This document shows, one piece after another, positions 34,759-43,733 of a DNA stretch of 56,399 bases. Location: positions 1 through 56,399 of the forward strand of contig CALVGV010000012.1 in assembly GCA_944327195.1 (NCBI GenBank), written 5' to 3'. The notes beneath the pieces were generated by a model. That model worked only from the letters and a program-made list of their open reading frames with translations, had not been told where the DNA came from and made no database searches. Origin of the DNA: an uncultured Limosilactobacillus sp. (lineage in GTDB: Bacteria > Bacillota > Bacilli > Lactobacillales > Lactobacillaceae). The position numbers were made by a program, and so were the translations under genes. How positions within the stretch are numbered: position 1 is the stretch's first letter; each line of letters starts with the position of its first letter.

Positions 34759-34772
34759 AGAAAGCGTTTTCT
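34759..34772. promoter_or_regulatory. cre-like site upstream of ProX copy 2
   Basis: AGAAAGCGTTTTCT, a near-palindrome close to the CcpA consensus, 17 bases upstream of the start codon. Confidence 0.5.
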
Positions 34773-34865
34773 TGGTTACTTCAATTGTAACAAGGATTAT
34801 TCACTTATCAACACATCAACGAAAAGAAGCGCCCGCCGGATTCGGCAGAGCGCTTCGCAATTTCT

Positions 34866-36794
34866 TTACTTTGCGGTGGCCAACTTGCCGACCGTCGCGG
34901 CGGCGTCGGCTTTCGGCCGTTGGTTGTTCTTGGCCCGCTTTTCGCTGGTAACCAGCCGGAGGGCGTTGAAGACCGCCAGCAGGGTGACGCCAACGTCGGC
35001 GAAGACCGCTTCCCAGAGGTTGACCACCCCGATGGCGGCCAGGGCCAGGCAGCCCAGCTTGATGACCAGGGCGAGGGCGATGTTCTGGTGGGCAATCTGG
35101 CGGGTCTTGGCGGCCAGGCGACGGGCAGTCAGGATGGCACTCGGCTCATCGTTCATCAGCACCAGGTCGGCGGCCTCGATGGCGGCATCCGACCCGAGGG
35201 CCCCCATCGCGATCCCGAGGTCACTCCCGGCCAAAACCGGGGTGTCGTTGAGGCCGTCGCCAACGAAGGCGACCTTCCCCTTGGCCTGGAGCTGCTTGAC
35301 GATCGTCAGCTTGTCGGCCGGTAGGAGCTCGGCGTAGACCTTGTCGATCCCCAACTCGGCCGCCACCGCCTCGGCAGTGACCTGGTTGTCGCCGGTCAGC
35401 ATTACCGTCTGCTTGATGCCGGCGGCCTTCAGCCCGGCGATCGTCGCCTTGGCGTCCGGCTTGACCGTGTCGGCCACCAGGATGTGCCCCTGGTACTTGC
35501 CGGCCAGGGCCACGTAGACCACCGTGCCAACCGCGGCCGGGGCCGGGGCGAAGCCGGTCACCTGGCGGGCGGTCATCAGCTTGGCGTTGCCGACCAGCAA
35601 TTCCTGGCCGTGGTAAATGGCGGCGACCCCCTGACCAACGATCTCTTCCGGGGTCACCGGTTCCTCGGCGGGCAGGTTGGCGGCGTCAACCAGCGCCTTG
35701 GCAATCGGGTGGGGCGACTTTTGCTCGGTCACCGCCGCCAGGTGCAGGAGGTCGGCGGCACTGCCGGTCACCGGTGCCAGGTCGCTAACCGAGAAGCGGC
35801 CGCGGGTCAGGGTCCCGGTCTTGTCGAAGACGACCGTGTCGACCTGGTTCAAAACATCGAGGTAGTTGCTGCCCTTGACGAGGACCCCGCGACGGGAGGC
35901 GGCGCCGATCCCGCTGAAGTAGGCCAACGGCACCGAGATCACCAGGGCGCACGGGCAGGAGATCACCAGCACGCTCAGCGCCCGGTAGATCCAGGTGGTC
36001 CACCCCGCCTGGAAGGCCAGCGGCGGGATCAGGGCCACCAGGGCGGCCAGGCCAACCACCGCCGGGGTGTAGACGCGGCTGAAACGGGTGATGAAGTTTT
36101 CGACCCTGGTCTTCTGTTCGCTGGCGGACTGGACCAGCTTGAGGATCTTGGCGACGGTCGACTCGCCGTAGGCCTTGGTGACCCGCAGTTGGAGGACCCC
36201 GCTCTGGTTAACCGTCCCGCTGAGAACGGTCGTCCCCGGGGTGACGAAGGCCGGCTTGCTTTCCCCGGTCAAGGCGGCGGTGTCGAGGTAGGATTGACCA
36301 TCCTCAACCACCCCGTCGAGCGGGACCTTCTCGCCCGGCTTGACCTGGATCAAGTCGCCGACCGCGACGGCCTCCGGCTTGACCTGGTTGATCTTGCCGT
36401 GGGCCAGCACCAGGTTGGCGTAGTCGGGCCGCAGTTGCAGCAAGGCGCTAATTGACTGCTTGGAGTTTTCGACGGCCAGGTCCTGGAAGAAGTCGCCGAC
36501 CTTGTAAAAGAGCATCACCGCCACGGCCTCGGCGAACTCGCCGATTAGCAGGGCGCCGATGGTGGCGATCGCCATCAGGAAGTTCTCGTCGAAGAGCTGC
36601 CCCTGGCGAATGTTCTTGACGGCGGCGGCGAGAACGTCGTAGCCGGCGACCAGGTAGGCAAGCACCAAGAGGCTATCGCTGACCAGGGATGGCAGCGGAA
36701 GAAAGGCGCCGAGCACCAGCAGGAGCCCCGCCAGGAGGGCAAGCTTGGCCTGGCGGCGCTGGGCGGCGGTAAGGTTCGATATCTTATTCATCAT
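34866..36794 (-). CDS. Heavy-metal P1B-type ATPase (Cd/Zn/Co exporter type)
   Basis: A 642-residue metal-exporting P-ATPase. It has the ion motif SCPCALVISVP near residue 278, DKTGTLTRG near residue 320 with the phosphorylated aspartate, SPHPIAKAL near residue 362 (the P1B histidine-proline), MLTGDN near residue 470 and VGDGLNDTPVLAGSDLGIAMG near residue 520. The N-terminus has no metal-binding HMA domain, shorter than full CadA. Two ATGs are adjacent; the first fits GGGGAG. A palindromic ArsR-type operator lies upstream, and an ArsR gene is 870 bases upstream on the same strand. Confidence 0.88.
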   Translation of the reverse strand: MMNKISNLTAAQRRQAKLALLAGLLLVLGAFLPLPSLVSDSLLVLAYLVAGYDVLAAAVKNIRQGQLFDENFLMAIATIGALLIGEFAEAVAVMLFYKVGDFFQDLAVENSKQSISALLQLRPDYANLVLAHGKINQVKPEAVAVGDLIQVKPGEKVPLDGVVEDGQSYLDTAALTGESKPAFVTPGTTVLSGTVNQSGVLQLRVTKAYGESTVAKILKLVQSASEQKTRVENFITRFSRVYTPAVVGLAALVALIPPLAFQAGWTTWIYRALSVLVISCPCALVISVPLAYFSGIGAASRRGVLVKGSNYLDVLNQVDTVVFDKTGTLTRGRFSVSDLAPVTGSAADLLHLAAVTEQKSPHPIAKALVDAANLPAEEPVTPEEIVGQGVAAIYHGQELLVGNAKLMTARQVTGFAPAPAAVGTVVYVALAGKYQGHILVADTVKPDAKATIAGLKAAGIKQTVMLTGDNQVTAEAVAAELGIDKVYAELLPADKLTIVKQLQAKGKVAFVGDGLNDTPVLAGSDLGIAMGALGSDAAIEAADLVLMNDEPSAILTARRLAAKTRQIAHQNIALALVIKLGCLALAAIGVVNLWEAVFADVGVTLLAVFNALRLVTSEKRAKNNQRPKADAAATVGKLATAK

Positions 36795-36826
36795 TTGAAT
36801 CTCCCCATTTCTGTTGTACCGTTTTC

Positions 36827-36850
36827 ATTCACATATAAGCATATATGAAT
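36827..36850. promoter_or_regulatory. ArsR/CzrA-type operator of the metal ATPase
   Basis: An AT-rich imperfect palindrome with half-sites ATTCACATATA and ATATATGAAT, 33 bases before the ATPase start. ArsR-family metal sensors (CadC, CzrA) bind such ATATGAA-type repeats. Confidence 0.65.
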
Positions 36851-37049
36851 ATGTCTGCCATAAGGATAACAGATCGCCTAAAAAAGGGCAAGGCCCGGGA
36901 GGAAAAAAGCTGAACCAATTGACCGCCTTGGTCGCAGACCGGGGGAAGTTCCACGTTTGGATTAGGGAACCGACGATTGGGGCGGTTGGTGCTGGGAGAT
37001 TTTCCAGGGAGCATCCCCGATTTCTACACGGCTAAGGGTGCTTTAGCAA

Positions 37050-37100
37050 GAATAAAAATGGACTGGTCCTCTACTCCAGTAGAGAAAACCAGTCCATAAA
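37050..37100. other. Stem-loop of unknown role upstream of the metal ATPase
   Basis: ATGGACTGGT and ACCAGTCCAT arms enclose CTACT/AGTAG, a two-tier hairpin with A-rich flanks. It resembles a bidirectional terminator but lacks a clear T-run, and sits between the ArsR gene and the ATPase. Confidence 0.5.
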
Positions 37101-37138
37101 AGAAAAATTTAATCCAAGAGAAACGATGATTTGCAGTG

Positions 37139-37190
37139 GTACCACCTAACCGGAGAGCAAGGCGATTCCGGTTAGCTCTCCGATCTGAAA
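37139..37190 (-). repeat. Fragment of the structured repeat
   Basis: CCGGAGAGCAAGGCGATTCCGG (at ~37152-37175 with context) matches the apical part of hairpin P4 in R2 and R4. It is a truncated remnant. Confidence 0.55.
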
Positions 37191-37269
37191 TTCGAGCATG
37201 TCCCCTATCACTTCCGGATTAAAGGAGGGGGCATCCCAATAGGAGAACTGCGCCCGAGGGGTAACACCT

Positions 37270-37416
37270 GGCCGGAGCGGAGCAGACCCACGGGCTCAAT
37301 GGGGAGACTCCCTTAGCGGCTTTGCCGCTTAGGGAGGGCCGAGCTTTGAGACTCTGCAGGAGGCTCAAAGTCGTGCCCCCCATGTTCCAGCCCGCGGAAG
37401 CTGCGGAGCGGAGGCC
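37270..37416 (-). repeat. Structured interspersed repeat R3 (class C)
   Basis: Plus-strand GGCCGGAGCGGAG to GGAGGCC. Outer stem CGGGCT/AGCCCG, inner stem ATGGGG/CCCCAT, hairpin CTCCCTTAGCGGC..GCCGCTTAGGGAG, and hairpin CTTTGAG..CTCAAAG. Oriented minus, like R4 beside it and the arsR-ATPase genes. Confidence 0.85.
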
Positions 37417-37506
37417 ACTCCGCTCTCCCCATTTTCCCTTAGTCAGAGCGAAGTGAACGGGGTACATCCCCCCAACAGAAGATCCGCGTCCAAGGGGTAC
37501 CACCTC

Positions 37507-37658
37507 AGACCCGGGAGCTCAGGGGTGAAATTCCACTTGGCGATTTATCGCCTAGTGGAAGGCCGAGCTTGAAGACCGCCGGAGAGCAACGCGATTCCGG
37601 GGGGCTTCAAGTCGTGCCCACCCCGTTCCAGTCTCCCGGCAGCTGCTTCCCGGAGGCC
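37507..37658 (-). repeat. Structured interspersed repeat R4 (class B)
   Basis: Outer stem CCGGGAG/CTCCCGG, inner stem GGGGTG/CACCCC, hairpin TTCCACT-GGCGAT..ATCGCC-AGTGGAA (a compensated variant), and hairpin CTTGAAG..CTTCAAG. The GGAGGCC end lies eight bases from the arsR stop. The opposite end lacks the usual GGCCGG. Confidence 0.8.
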
Positions 37659-37666
37659 ATCCCGCG

Positions 37667-37972
37667 TTACCCAATCTGGGTGTGGGCCCGCACCTGTTCG
37701 AGAATCGTCAAAACGTGCTGGTCGGTAAGCTGATAGTAGATGTAGCGACCGTCGCGTTTGCCAACCACCAGCCCGGCCTGGCGAAGCACCTTCAGCTGCT
37801 GGGAAGTGGCCGGCTGGGAGAGGTCCACCTGGCTGGCGAGCTCGTTGACCGTCCGCGGCCCGCAGGCCAATACGGTGATGATCCGGTAGCGGGTGCGGTC
37901 ACCAAAGGCCTTGAAAAGCCGCACCACCCGCTCGATTTCCTGTTCCTTCGGCAGGGTTACGTCGTCCGTCAT
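37667..37972 (-). CDS. ArsR family metal-sensing repressor
   Basis: A 101-residue winged-helix repressor. FKAFGDRTRYRIITVLACGPRTVNELASQVDLSQPATSQQLKVLRQAGLVVGKRDGRYIYY covers the DNA-binding fold; the helix alpha-3 ELxxxVDLSQPATSxxLxxL has no CxC pair, but the C-terminal helix holds HVLTILEQVRAHTQI with two histidines, as in CzrA/NmtR-type alpha-5 sites. So it probably senses Zn, Co or a similar ion and represses the downstream P-ATPase. Repeats R3 and R4 lie between it and the ATPase. Confidence 0.85.
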   Translation of the reverse strand: MTDDVTLPKEQEIERVVRLFKAFGDRTRYRIITVLACGPRTVNELASQVDLSQPATSQQLKVLRQAGLVVGKRDGRYIYYQLTDQHVLTILEQVRAHTQIG

Positions 37973-38107
37973 TGCCGTCGTCCTTTCTAAATCAATGTCT
38001 GCCTTCTATTGTACGGCATTCCCCCAGGCGGCAAAAGGATTATTGCTTGACAGGGCCGGCCGGCGTGGGATGATTGAGGTAATTAGCAATGAATTGGGGG
38101 ATTTGAA

Positions 38108-39427
38108 ATGATCAAACCTGAATTAACCACCGCCCAGCTGGCCGCCTTCCACGACCACTTTGCCGCCCGGCCAAACGCCGCCGCCCTGGCCCGTGCCGCC
38201 CAGAAGAGCGGCCTCTTCGCCGCCAGCGAGGACCCGGCCGCCAGCCAACGCCTCCACCGCGTCTTCTCGACCGAGATCGAGACCGGCAAGCCGACCAACC
38301 AGCGCCACTCCGGCCGCTGCTGGTCCTTCGCCGCCCTCAACACCCTCCGCCACAAGTTCTCCGCCAAGTACAAGGTCAAGGACTTCGAGCTCTCGCAGAC
38401 CTACCTCTTCTTCTGGGACCGGATCGAGCGGGCCAACACCTTCTTCAGCCGGGTGATCGAAACCGCCGACCGCCCGCTGGATGACCGGCTGGTCTCCTTT
38501 TACTTCGACATGGCCCTGACCGACGGCGGCCAGTGGGCCAACGCCGCGGCAATCATCGAAAAGTACGGCGTGGTGCCGGAATACGTGATGCCCGACACCG
38601 CCAACACCAAGGACACCACCGCGGTCGCCAGCTACCTCAACACCCTGGCCCGCAAGGACGGCCTCAAGCTCCGCGAGCTAGTCCGGGCCGGAATGGTCGG
38701 CGACCAGCTGACCGCGGCCCGCCAGGAAATGATGGCCGACGTCTACCAGGTGATCGCCACCGCCTTCGGGGAACCGGCCGCCCAGTTCGACCTCGAATTC
38801 AAGGACGACGACAAGCAGGTCCACCAGGTGCTGGACCTGACCCCGCAGAAGTTCTACCGCGACTACTTTGAAACCAACCTGGCCGACTACGTGGTGCTGA
38901 CCAACGCCCCTGACCACGCCTTCAACCAGGTCTACTCCCTGCCAAGCCAGGACAACATCGAAGGTGGCCTGCCGATCCGCTTCGTCAACGTTGACTTCGA
39001 CCAGTTCGAGGCGGCCACCTTGGCCCAGCTGAAGGCCGGCGAAACGGTCTGGGTCGGCAACGACGTCCTCCAGCAGATGGACCGCAAGCGCGGCCTGATG
39101 GACGCCCAGCTCTTCCGCTTTGACGACCTGCTCGGCGTCGACAGCCAGCTGAGCAAGAAGGACCGCCTGCAGAGCCGCCAGGCCACCGTCTCCCACGCGA
39201 TGACCCTGGCCGGCTTCAACCTCAAGAACGGCAAGCCGGACCGCTGGAAGATCGAAAACTCCTGGGGCAAGGACAACGGCGACAACGGGGTCTTCGTGAT
39301 GAGCGAGGACTGGTTTGAGGCCTACACCTACGAGGTGGTCATCAACAAGAAGTACCTGCCGACCAACCTGCAGGAACTGGCGACCCAGCCGGCAAGTGAG
39401 CTGGCGGCCTGGGATTCGCTGATGTAA
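38108..39427 (+). CDS. pepC: Aminopeptidase C (bleomycin hydrolase family)
   Basis: A 439-residue papain-fold aminopeptidase (family C1B) that releases N-terminal residues from peptides in the cytosol. The catalytic cysteine is in SGRCWSFAALN near residue 72, histidine in VSHAMTLAGF near residue 363, and asparagine in WKIENSWG near residue 385. Length is normal. GGGGG precedes the ATG. TTGACA lies 61 bases upstream (about 38047), although the matching -10 (ATGATT) is weak. Single-gene unit with its own terminator. Confidence 0.95.
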   Translation: MIKPELTTAQLAAFHDHFAARPNAAALARAAQKSGLFAASEDPAASQRLHRVFSTEIETGKPTNQRHSGRCWSFAALNTLRHKFSAKYKVKDFELSQTYLFFWDRIERANTFFSRVIETADRPLDDRLVSFYFDMALTDGGQWANAAAIIEKYGVVPEYVMPDTANTKDTTAVASYLNTLARKDGLKLRELVRAGMVGDQLTAARQEMMADVYQVIATAFGEPAAQFDLEFKDDDKQVHQVLDLTPQKFYRDYFETNLADYVVLTNAPDHAFNQVYSLPSQDNIEGGLPIRFVNVDFDQFEAATLAQLKAGETVWVGNDVLQQMDRKRGLMDAQLFRFDDLLGVDSQLSKKDRLQSRQATVSHAMTLAGFNLKNGKPDRWKIENSWGKDNGDNGVFVMSEDWFEAYTYEVVINKKYLPTNLQELATQPASELAAWDSLM

Positions 39428-39444
39428 TTCAAGGAAAGGACGAC

Positions 39445-39486
39445 AAAGCGGCGGTGAAGAAGCAATTTTCTCCACCGCCGCTTATT
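39445..39486 (+). terminator. Terminator of pepC
   Basis: AAGCGGCGGTG and CCACCGCCGCTT arms followed by ATTTT. It may also serve the opposing gene at 39491. Confidence 0.8.
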
Positions 39487-39490
39487 TTGG

Positions 39491-39856
39491 CTAGTCACTA
39501 TCCCGGGCCAGCAGGACCTGGACGCCGAGGACCAGGTTGTAGAGGAAGAAGTAGAGGCTCAGCAGGATCGCCAGCCCGATCACCACCAACGGCAACCAGG
39601 ACGAGGGCCAGCTGAGGCTGTTATCGCTGATCAATAGCACCGCGGCAACGACCAGCCAGGCCACGATCGGCCACAGCTGGAGCTTGAAGGCCCGCTTGGC
39701 GTGGTAGACCAGCAGGTCGTTGGCCGGCTTGAGGTGGGCGGCCGCGATCCAGATCACCAGCGGGATGAGGACCGGGAAGCCGAGGATCACCGCAAAGTAG
39801 CCCACCCCGGCGATGATCCGGGTGGTTAGGTCGGGCGCCGCACTTGTTCTCATCAT
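39491..39856 (-). CDS. Small integral membrane protein, DUF4870 type
   Basis: A 121-residue protein with three or four hydrophobic segments. Its pattern YHAKRAFKLQLWPIVAWLVVAAVLL after a first hairpin of membrane segments is like the DUF4870 family, in which a HAKQAL-type motif precedes the second membrane block. Two adjacent ATG codons are possible starts; AAGGAATC lies upstream. No function is known. It converges on pepC. Confidence 0.65.
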   Translation of the reverse strand: MMRTSAAPDLTTRIIAGVGYFAVILGFPVLIPLVIWIAAAHLKPANDLLVYHAKRAFKLQLWPIVAWLVVAAVLLISDNSLSWPSSWLPLVVIGLAILLSLYFFLYNLVLGVQVLLARDSD

Positions 39857-39944
39857 GATTCCTTCCCCCTTTGCAAAGATTATTCTCTCCTTCTATTATA
39901 CCAGGAAAGCCCTTCCGTGGCTGGACTGCCGCCCTAACGTAAAG

Positions 39945-39973
39945 GCCCCCGGGACGCATCAGCTTCCCGGGGG
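39945..39973 (-). terminator. Weak terminator after menG
   Basis: CCCCCGGGA and TCCCGGGGG arms about 30 bases beyond the menG stop. On the minus strand the following tract is only CCTTTACG; the plus-strand tract TTTTT is better but has no gene. Confidence 0.45.
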
Positions 39974-40004
39974 TCATCATTTTTATTCAGTTCAAAGCTC
40001 GTAA

Positions 40005-40721
40005 CTAACGGGGCTTGCGGCCGATGTGGATCGCCGCCGCGCCGAGGTTGAGCGGGGTTACTCGGACGTCCACCATCCCGGCCTCCTCCATCATCCGCTT
40101 CAGCTTGGCCGCCGAAACGAACTGGATCGAGGTTTCCTTGAGGTAGGCGTAGTCCTGGTAGCGGGCGCCGAAGGTCTTGGCCAGCAGCGGGAAGAGGTTG
40201 AAGTAGGCCCGCCAGCCGACCCGGACCAGCGGGTTGGTCGGCTGCGACATCTCGATGCAGGCGAAGGTGCCGCCTGGCTTGAGCACCCGGAAGGCCTCGG
40301 CCAGGGTGCGGTCGGCGTCGGGCACGTTGCGGAGGCCAAAGCCGATCGTCACGAAGTCAAATTGCTGGTCGCCAAAGGGGAGGTCCATCGCGTCGCCCTG
40401 GACCAGCTCGACGTCCTTGCTCAAGTCGGCAGCCTTGACCTTCTTTTCCCCGGCCGCCAGCATCGCGGCGTTGAAGTCGAGGCCGATCGTCCGCCCGCGC
40501 GGCCCGGCCAGCTGGGCGAGCTTGATCGTCAAATCGGCGGTCCCGCAGCAGAGGTCGAGGCAGTCGGCCCCGGCAAAGACCGGCAGTTGGTTGAAGAAGG
40601 TCTTGCGCCACTGGCGCTGGGTGCCGAGGCTGACGACGTCGTTCATCAGGTCGTACTTACCGGCCAGGCGGGTGAAGAGTTGGTTGACTTCTTGTTCCGA
40701 GTGCTTATTGGTTCGTGCCAT
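40005..40721 (-). CDS. menG: Demethylmenaquinone methyltransferase (UbiE/MenG)
   Basis: A 238-residue SAM methyltransferase that turns demethylmenaquinone into menaquinone. UbiE signatures are complete: KYDLMNDVVSLGTQRQWRK near residue 22, LDLCCGTADLTI near residue 55, FGLRNVPDADR near residue 128 and LKPGGTFACIEMSQP. GGGGGA precedes the ATG. It overlaps the end of the upstream Rgg-like gene by 17 bases, an unusual pairing. No other men genes are in the window, except that a polyprenyl diphosphate synthase lies at 51590. Confidence 0.9.
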   Translation of the reverse strand: MARTNKHSEQEVNQLFTRLAGKYDLMNDVVSLGTQRQWRKTFFNQLPVFAGADCLDLCCGTADLTIKLAQLAGPRGRTIGLDFNAAMLAAGEKKVKAADLSKDVELVQGDAMDLPFGDQQFDFVTIGFGLRNVPDADRTLAEAFRVLKPGGTFACIEMSQPTNPLVRVGWRAYFNLFPLLAKTFGARYQDYAYLKETSIQFVSAAKLKRMMEEAGMVDVRVTPLNLGAAAIHIGRKPR

Positions 40722-41622
40722 TGCTGTCCCCCGTGAGGCTGCCGGCCAACAGGTCCTGGTAGTGCTTGATCAAGGCCGTGGTTTGAATCAGCACCGCGTT
40801 GTTCTGGTTGAGGCGGGCAAAGGCGCGGGCGTCGAGCAGGTCGTCCATCACCTGGCGCGGGGTGACCGCCGTTTCAAGGCCGTTTTGCGCCGCCAAGAGC
40901 TTCAGCCGCGGCAAAAAGTAGGTGACGTGCTCCTTGGCGCAGCGGGCCAGCCCCTGGGCCAGGTACTGGTTGCTCAGGTCGTAGTCACCGGTCAGGGCGT
41001 GGTACTCGGCCAGGTAGTAGACCATCGTCAGCAGGCGGCCGTTATCAACATTGTCGCCGTGGGGGTCGTGCTCGTCTTGCCTGTTGGCCAGGTAGGCCTC
41101 GACCTTGGCCATGAAGAAGGCCGCCCGGTCCATCGAGTTCTTGCGGGCGTAGAGGATCCCCTCGCCGAGGTAGGCCAGTTGGGCGAAGACCGTCTGGTGG
41201 CGCTCGTCGAGTTCGTCCAGGATCCGGGTGAAGGAGAAGAGGGCCGCCGTGTCGGTGTCGTTGACCAAAGTGGCCAGTAGGCCCTCGAGGTAGCAGTACT
41301 GCATCTTGGCGTCGACGCTGGTCAGCCGGTCGGCATCGAGTTCCTTTAGGATTTGCATTGCCTGCTGGTAGTTTTCGACCATCAGCTCCTCTTCGGCCCG
41401 ATCGAGCTGGTGGCGGAGCCAGTAGGTCTGGCGACTCTTCTCGTCGAGGTCGTCGATAGTCAAATCGAGTCGCTCACACAGCTGGCGGAGGATTGGCAGG
41501 GAAGGAATTTGGTTGTTATTTTCAAACTTGCTCAGGGTGGACTGGGTGCAAATTCCCTTGCACAGGGCCACCTGAGAGAGGCCGCGGGCCTTGCGGCGGG
41601 CGACGAAGTATTCAATATCCAT
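40705..41622 (-). CDS. Rgg/PlcR-like transcriptional regulator (XRE HTH plus TPR-like helices)
   Basis: A 305-residue protein. Residues ~5-60 form an XRE helix-turn-helix (RRKARGLSQVALCKGICTQSTLSKFENNNQIPSLPILRQLCERLDL). The rest is all-helical and TPR-like, as in Rgg, PlcR and GadR/MutR regulators that bind short peptides. ATG at 41622 follows AAGGAA; longer readings enter repeat R5. It overlaps menG downstream. No small peptide pheromone gene was seen beside it. Ligand and targets unknown. Confidence 0.8.
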   Translation of the reverse strand: MDIEYFVARRKARGLSQVALCKGICTQSTLSKFENNNQIPSLPILRQLCERLDLTIDDLDEKSRQTYWLRHQLDRAEEELMVENYQQAMQILKELDADRLTSVDAKMQYCYLEGLLATLVNDTDTAALFSFTRILDELDERHQTVFAQLAYLGEGILYARKNSMDRAAFFMAKVEAYLANRQDEHDPHGDNVDNGRLLTMVYYLAEYHALTGDYDLSNQYLAQGLARCAKEHVTYFLPRLKLLAAQNGLETAVTPRQVMDDLLDARAFARLNQNNAVLIQTTALIKHYQDLLAGSLTGDSNGTNQ

Positions 41623-41660
41623 GCCAAATTCCTTCTTTCTTTTTGACGTTCGCGGTAAGG

Positions 41661-41690
41661 GCCTCCACTCCGGAAACCGCGACCTAGTGG
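41661..41690 (+). repeat. Fragment of the structured repeat next to R5
   Basis: GCCTCCACTCCGG followed by AACCGCGACCTAGTGG; it looks like a left-end remnant just before R5. Confidence 0.4.
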
Positions 41691-41693
41691 TGA

Positions 41694-41838
41694 GCCTCCG
41701 GGGAGCAGCTTCCGAGAGACTGGAACGGGGTGGGCACAACTTTGAGCCCGTTCCGGTCTCAAAGCTTGGCCTTGTTCTAAGCGATAAATCGCTAAGAACA
41801 ATTTCACCCCTGAGCTCCCGGGTCTGCTCCCCTCCGGC
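41694..41838 (+). repeat. Structured interspersed repeat R5 (class B)
   Basis: GCCTCCGGGGAGCAG at the left and CTGCTCCCCTCCGGC at the right. Inner stem GGGGTG/CACCCC, hairpin CTTTGAG..CTCAAAG, hairpin TTGTTCT-AAGCGAT..ATCGCTA-AGAACAA (a variant, compensated on both arms). It lies 72 bases upstream of the Rgg-like gene, in its probable promoter region, and is the left member of an inverted pair with R6. Confidence 0.85.
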
Positions 41839-42133
41839 GGTGGTACCACTACCACTCTCTGCCGTTGGATGGAGGAGGGCTCCGGTGTCCCGGAAATTCT
41901 CCCGGCTGAAGAGCTACTTTTGCTCCACTTTGGCCAACAGCGATCGGAAATCCAGGTACCAACCGGTAAGTGGCGGCCCGCTTCTCGTTAGTGAATGCGG
42001 AGCCGATCCAATCCCGCCTAGCAGTAAAGCCACACCCCGTGGAGTCTACTCAATCCGCGTTGATGGGGCGGCCACCACTCGCGGAGGTTGTTGCCCCTTC
42101 ACAAGCAGTTGTATTCGGCGCACTGCGACGCCG
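41839..42133. other. Spacer between inverted repeats R5 and R6
   Basis: 295 bp without a convincing gene. The right part (42088-42118, GTTGTTGCCCCTTCACAAGC...) is clearly similar to 48009-48039 in the R7-R8 spacer, so the spacer belongs to the same element family. Confidence 0.6.
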
Positions 42134-42279
42134 GGCCGGAGCGGAGGAAAATGCGGGCCAAGATGGTGAAATTTCACTTGGCGGTTTACCGCCTAGTGAA
42201 AGGCCAAGCTTTGAGACCCGGAGGGGCTCAAAGTTGTGCCCACCATCGTCACGGCCCGCAATTTTCCGGAGCGCAGGCC
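42134..42279 (-). repeat. Structured interspersed repeat R6 (class A)
   Basis: GGCCGGAGCGGAG at the left, CAGGCC at the right. Outer stem GCGGGCC/GGCCCGC, inner stem GATGGTG/CACCATC, hairpin TTTCACT-GGCGGT..ACCGCC-AGTGAAA, hairpin CTTTGAG..CTCAAAG. Its right end lies 46 bases past the sufB stop (minus strand), where no ordinary terminator is visible. Confidence 0.85.
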
Positions 42280-42325
42280 CTCCGCTAGGCTACTTTTCGC
42301 GCAGGCCCCATTAACCTAATCAATT

Positions 42326-43732
42326 CTACCCGATCGAGCCTTCCATTTCAAAGCTGATCAGCCGGTTCAACTCAACCGCGTACTCCATCGGCAGCTGCTT
42401 GGTGAATGGTTCCACGAAGCCCATGATGATCATCTCGGTCGCCTTTTGCTCCGAAATCCCGCGGCTCATCAGGTAGTAGAGCTGCTCCTCGGAAATCTTG
42501 GAAACCTTGGCCTCGTGCTCCATCGCCACGTTGTCGTTGTCGATTTCGTTGTAGGGGATCGTGTTGGATGACGACTGGTCGTCCATGATGATCGTGTCGC
42601 ACTCGACGTGGGCCTTGGAGCCGGAGGAGTCCTTGGTGAAGCGGACCGTCCCCCGGTAGTCGGTTGCCCCACCGGTCTTTGAGATCGACTTGGAAACGAT
42701 CGAGCTCGAGGTGTTCGGCGCGTTGTGGATCATCCGCGCCCCCGAGTCCTGGTGAATCCCGTTGGAGGCGACGGCGATCGACAGCATCGTCCCGCGGGCC
42801 CCCTCGCCGTTGAGGTAGACCGACGGGTACTTCATCGTCACCTTGGAGCCGAGGTTACCGTCAACCCACTCCATGGTGGCGTTCTTGTCGGCGGCGGCCC
42901 GCTTGGTTTCCAGGCTGTAGACGTTGTCAGACCAGTTCTGGATCGTCGTGTAGCGGCAGTAGGCGTCCTTCAAGACGTTGACTTCCACCACGGCGGCGTG
43001 GAGGCTGTCGGACGAGTAGTTCGGCGCCGTGCAGCCTTCCACGTAGTCGACGCTGGCCCCCTCGTCGACGATGATCAGGGTCCGCTCGAACTGACCGGTG
43101 TTTTCGGCGTTCAGCCGGAAGTAGGACTGGATCGGCGTCTTGGTCTTGACCCCCTTCGGCACGTAGATGAAGGAGCCACCGGACCAAACCGCCCCATTCA
43201 AGGCCGCGAACTTGTTGTCGGCCGGCTTGACCAGCTTGCCGAACCACTTCTTGAAGAGGTCCGGGTACTCGCGGAGGGCGGTGTCGGTATCGGTGAAGAT
43301 GATGCCAAGCTTTTCAAACTCGTTCTTCATGTTGTGGTAGACCACTTCCGACTCATACTGGGCCGAGGAGCCGGCCAAATACTTCCGTTCGGCCTCCGGC
43401 ACCCCGAGGCGGTCGAAGGTCTTCTTCAGGTCCTCGGGCACGTCGTCCCAGTCGCGGTACTTCTTGTCGGTCATCTTTTGGTAGTAGAGCATGTTTTTCA
43501 AGTCGAGCTCGCTCAGGTCGGGGCCAAACTTGGGCATTGGCAGCTTCTTGTAGATTTCGTAGGACTTGAGCCGGTAATCGAGCATCCACTGTGGTTCGTG
43601 CTTTTCGGCCGAGATCGCCCGCACGATCTCCTCGGTCAGCCCCCGGCCGGTAGAGAAGACCGGGGTGATGTCGTCGTGGAAGCCGAATTCGTAGTCGTCC
43701 TTGTTTTTTAAGATTTCGTTTGCGTTTGCCAT
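42326..43732 (-). CDS. sufB: Fe-S cluster assembly protein SufB
   Basis: A 468-residue scaffold component of the SufBCD complex. The N-terminus ([43 protein letters not shown]) and the beta-helix core with [20 protein letters not shown] (cluster cysteine region) and [16 protein letters not shown] are typical; the C-terminus ends with [25 protein letters not shown] at 43732 follows GAGG. Its start is one base after the sufU stop. Last gene of sufCDSUB. Confidence 0.96.
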   Translation of the reverse strand: MANANEILKNKDDYEFGFHDDITPVFSTGRGLTEEIVRAISAEKHEPQWMLDYRLKSYEIYKKLPMPKFGPDLSELDLKNMLYYQKMTDKKYRDWDDVPEDLKKTFDRLGVPEAERKYLAGSSAQYESEVVYHNMKNEFEKLGIIFTDTDTALREYPDLFKKWFGKLVKPADNKFAALNGAVWSGGSFIYVPKGVKTKTPIQSYFRLNAENTGQFERTLIIVDEGASVDYVEGCTAPNYSSDSLHAAVVEVNVLKDAYCRYTTIQNWSDNVYSLETKRAAADKNATMEWVDGNLGSKVTMKYPSVYLNGEGARGTMLSIAVASNGIHQDSGARMIHNAPNTSSSIVSKSISKTGGATDYRGTVRFTKDSSGSKAHVECDTIIMDDQSSSNTIPYNEIDNDNVAMEHEAKVSKISEEQLYYLMSRGISEQKATEMIIMGFVEPFTKQLPMEYAVELNRLISFEMEGSIG

Positions 43733-43733
43733 G

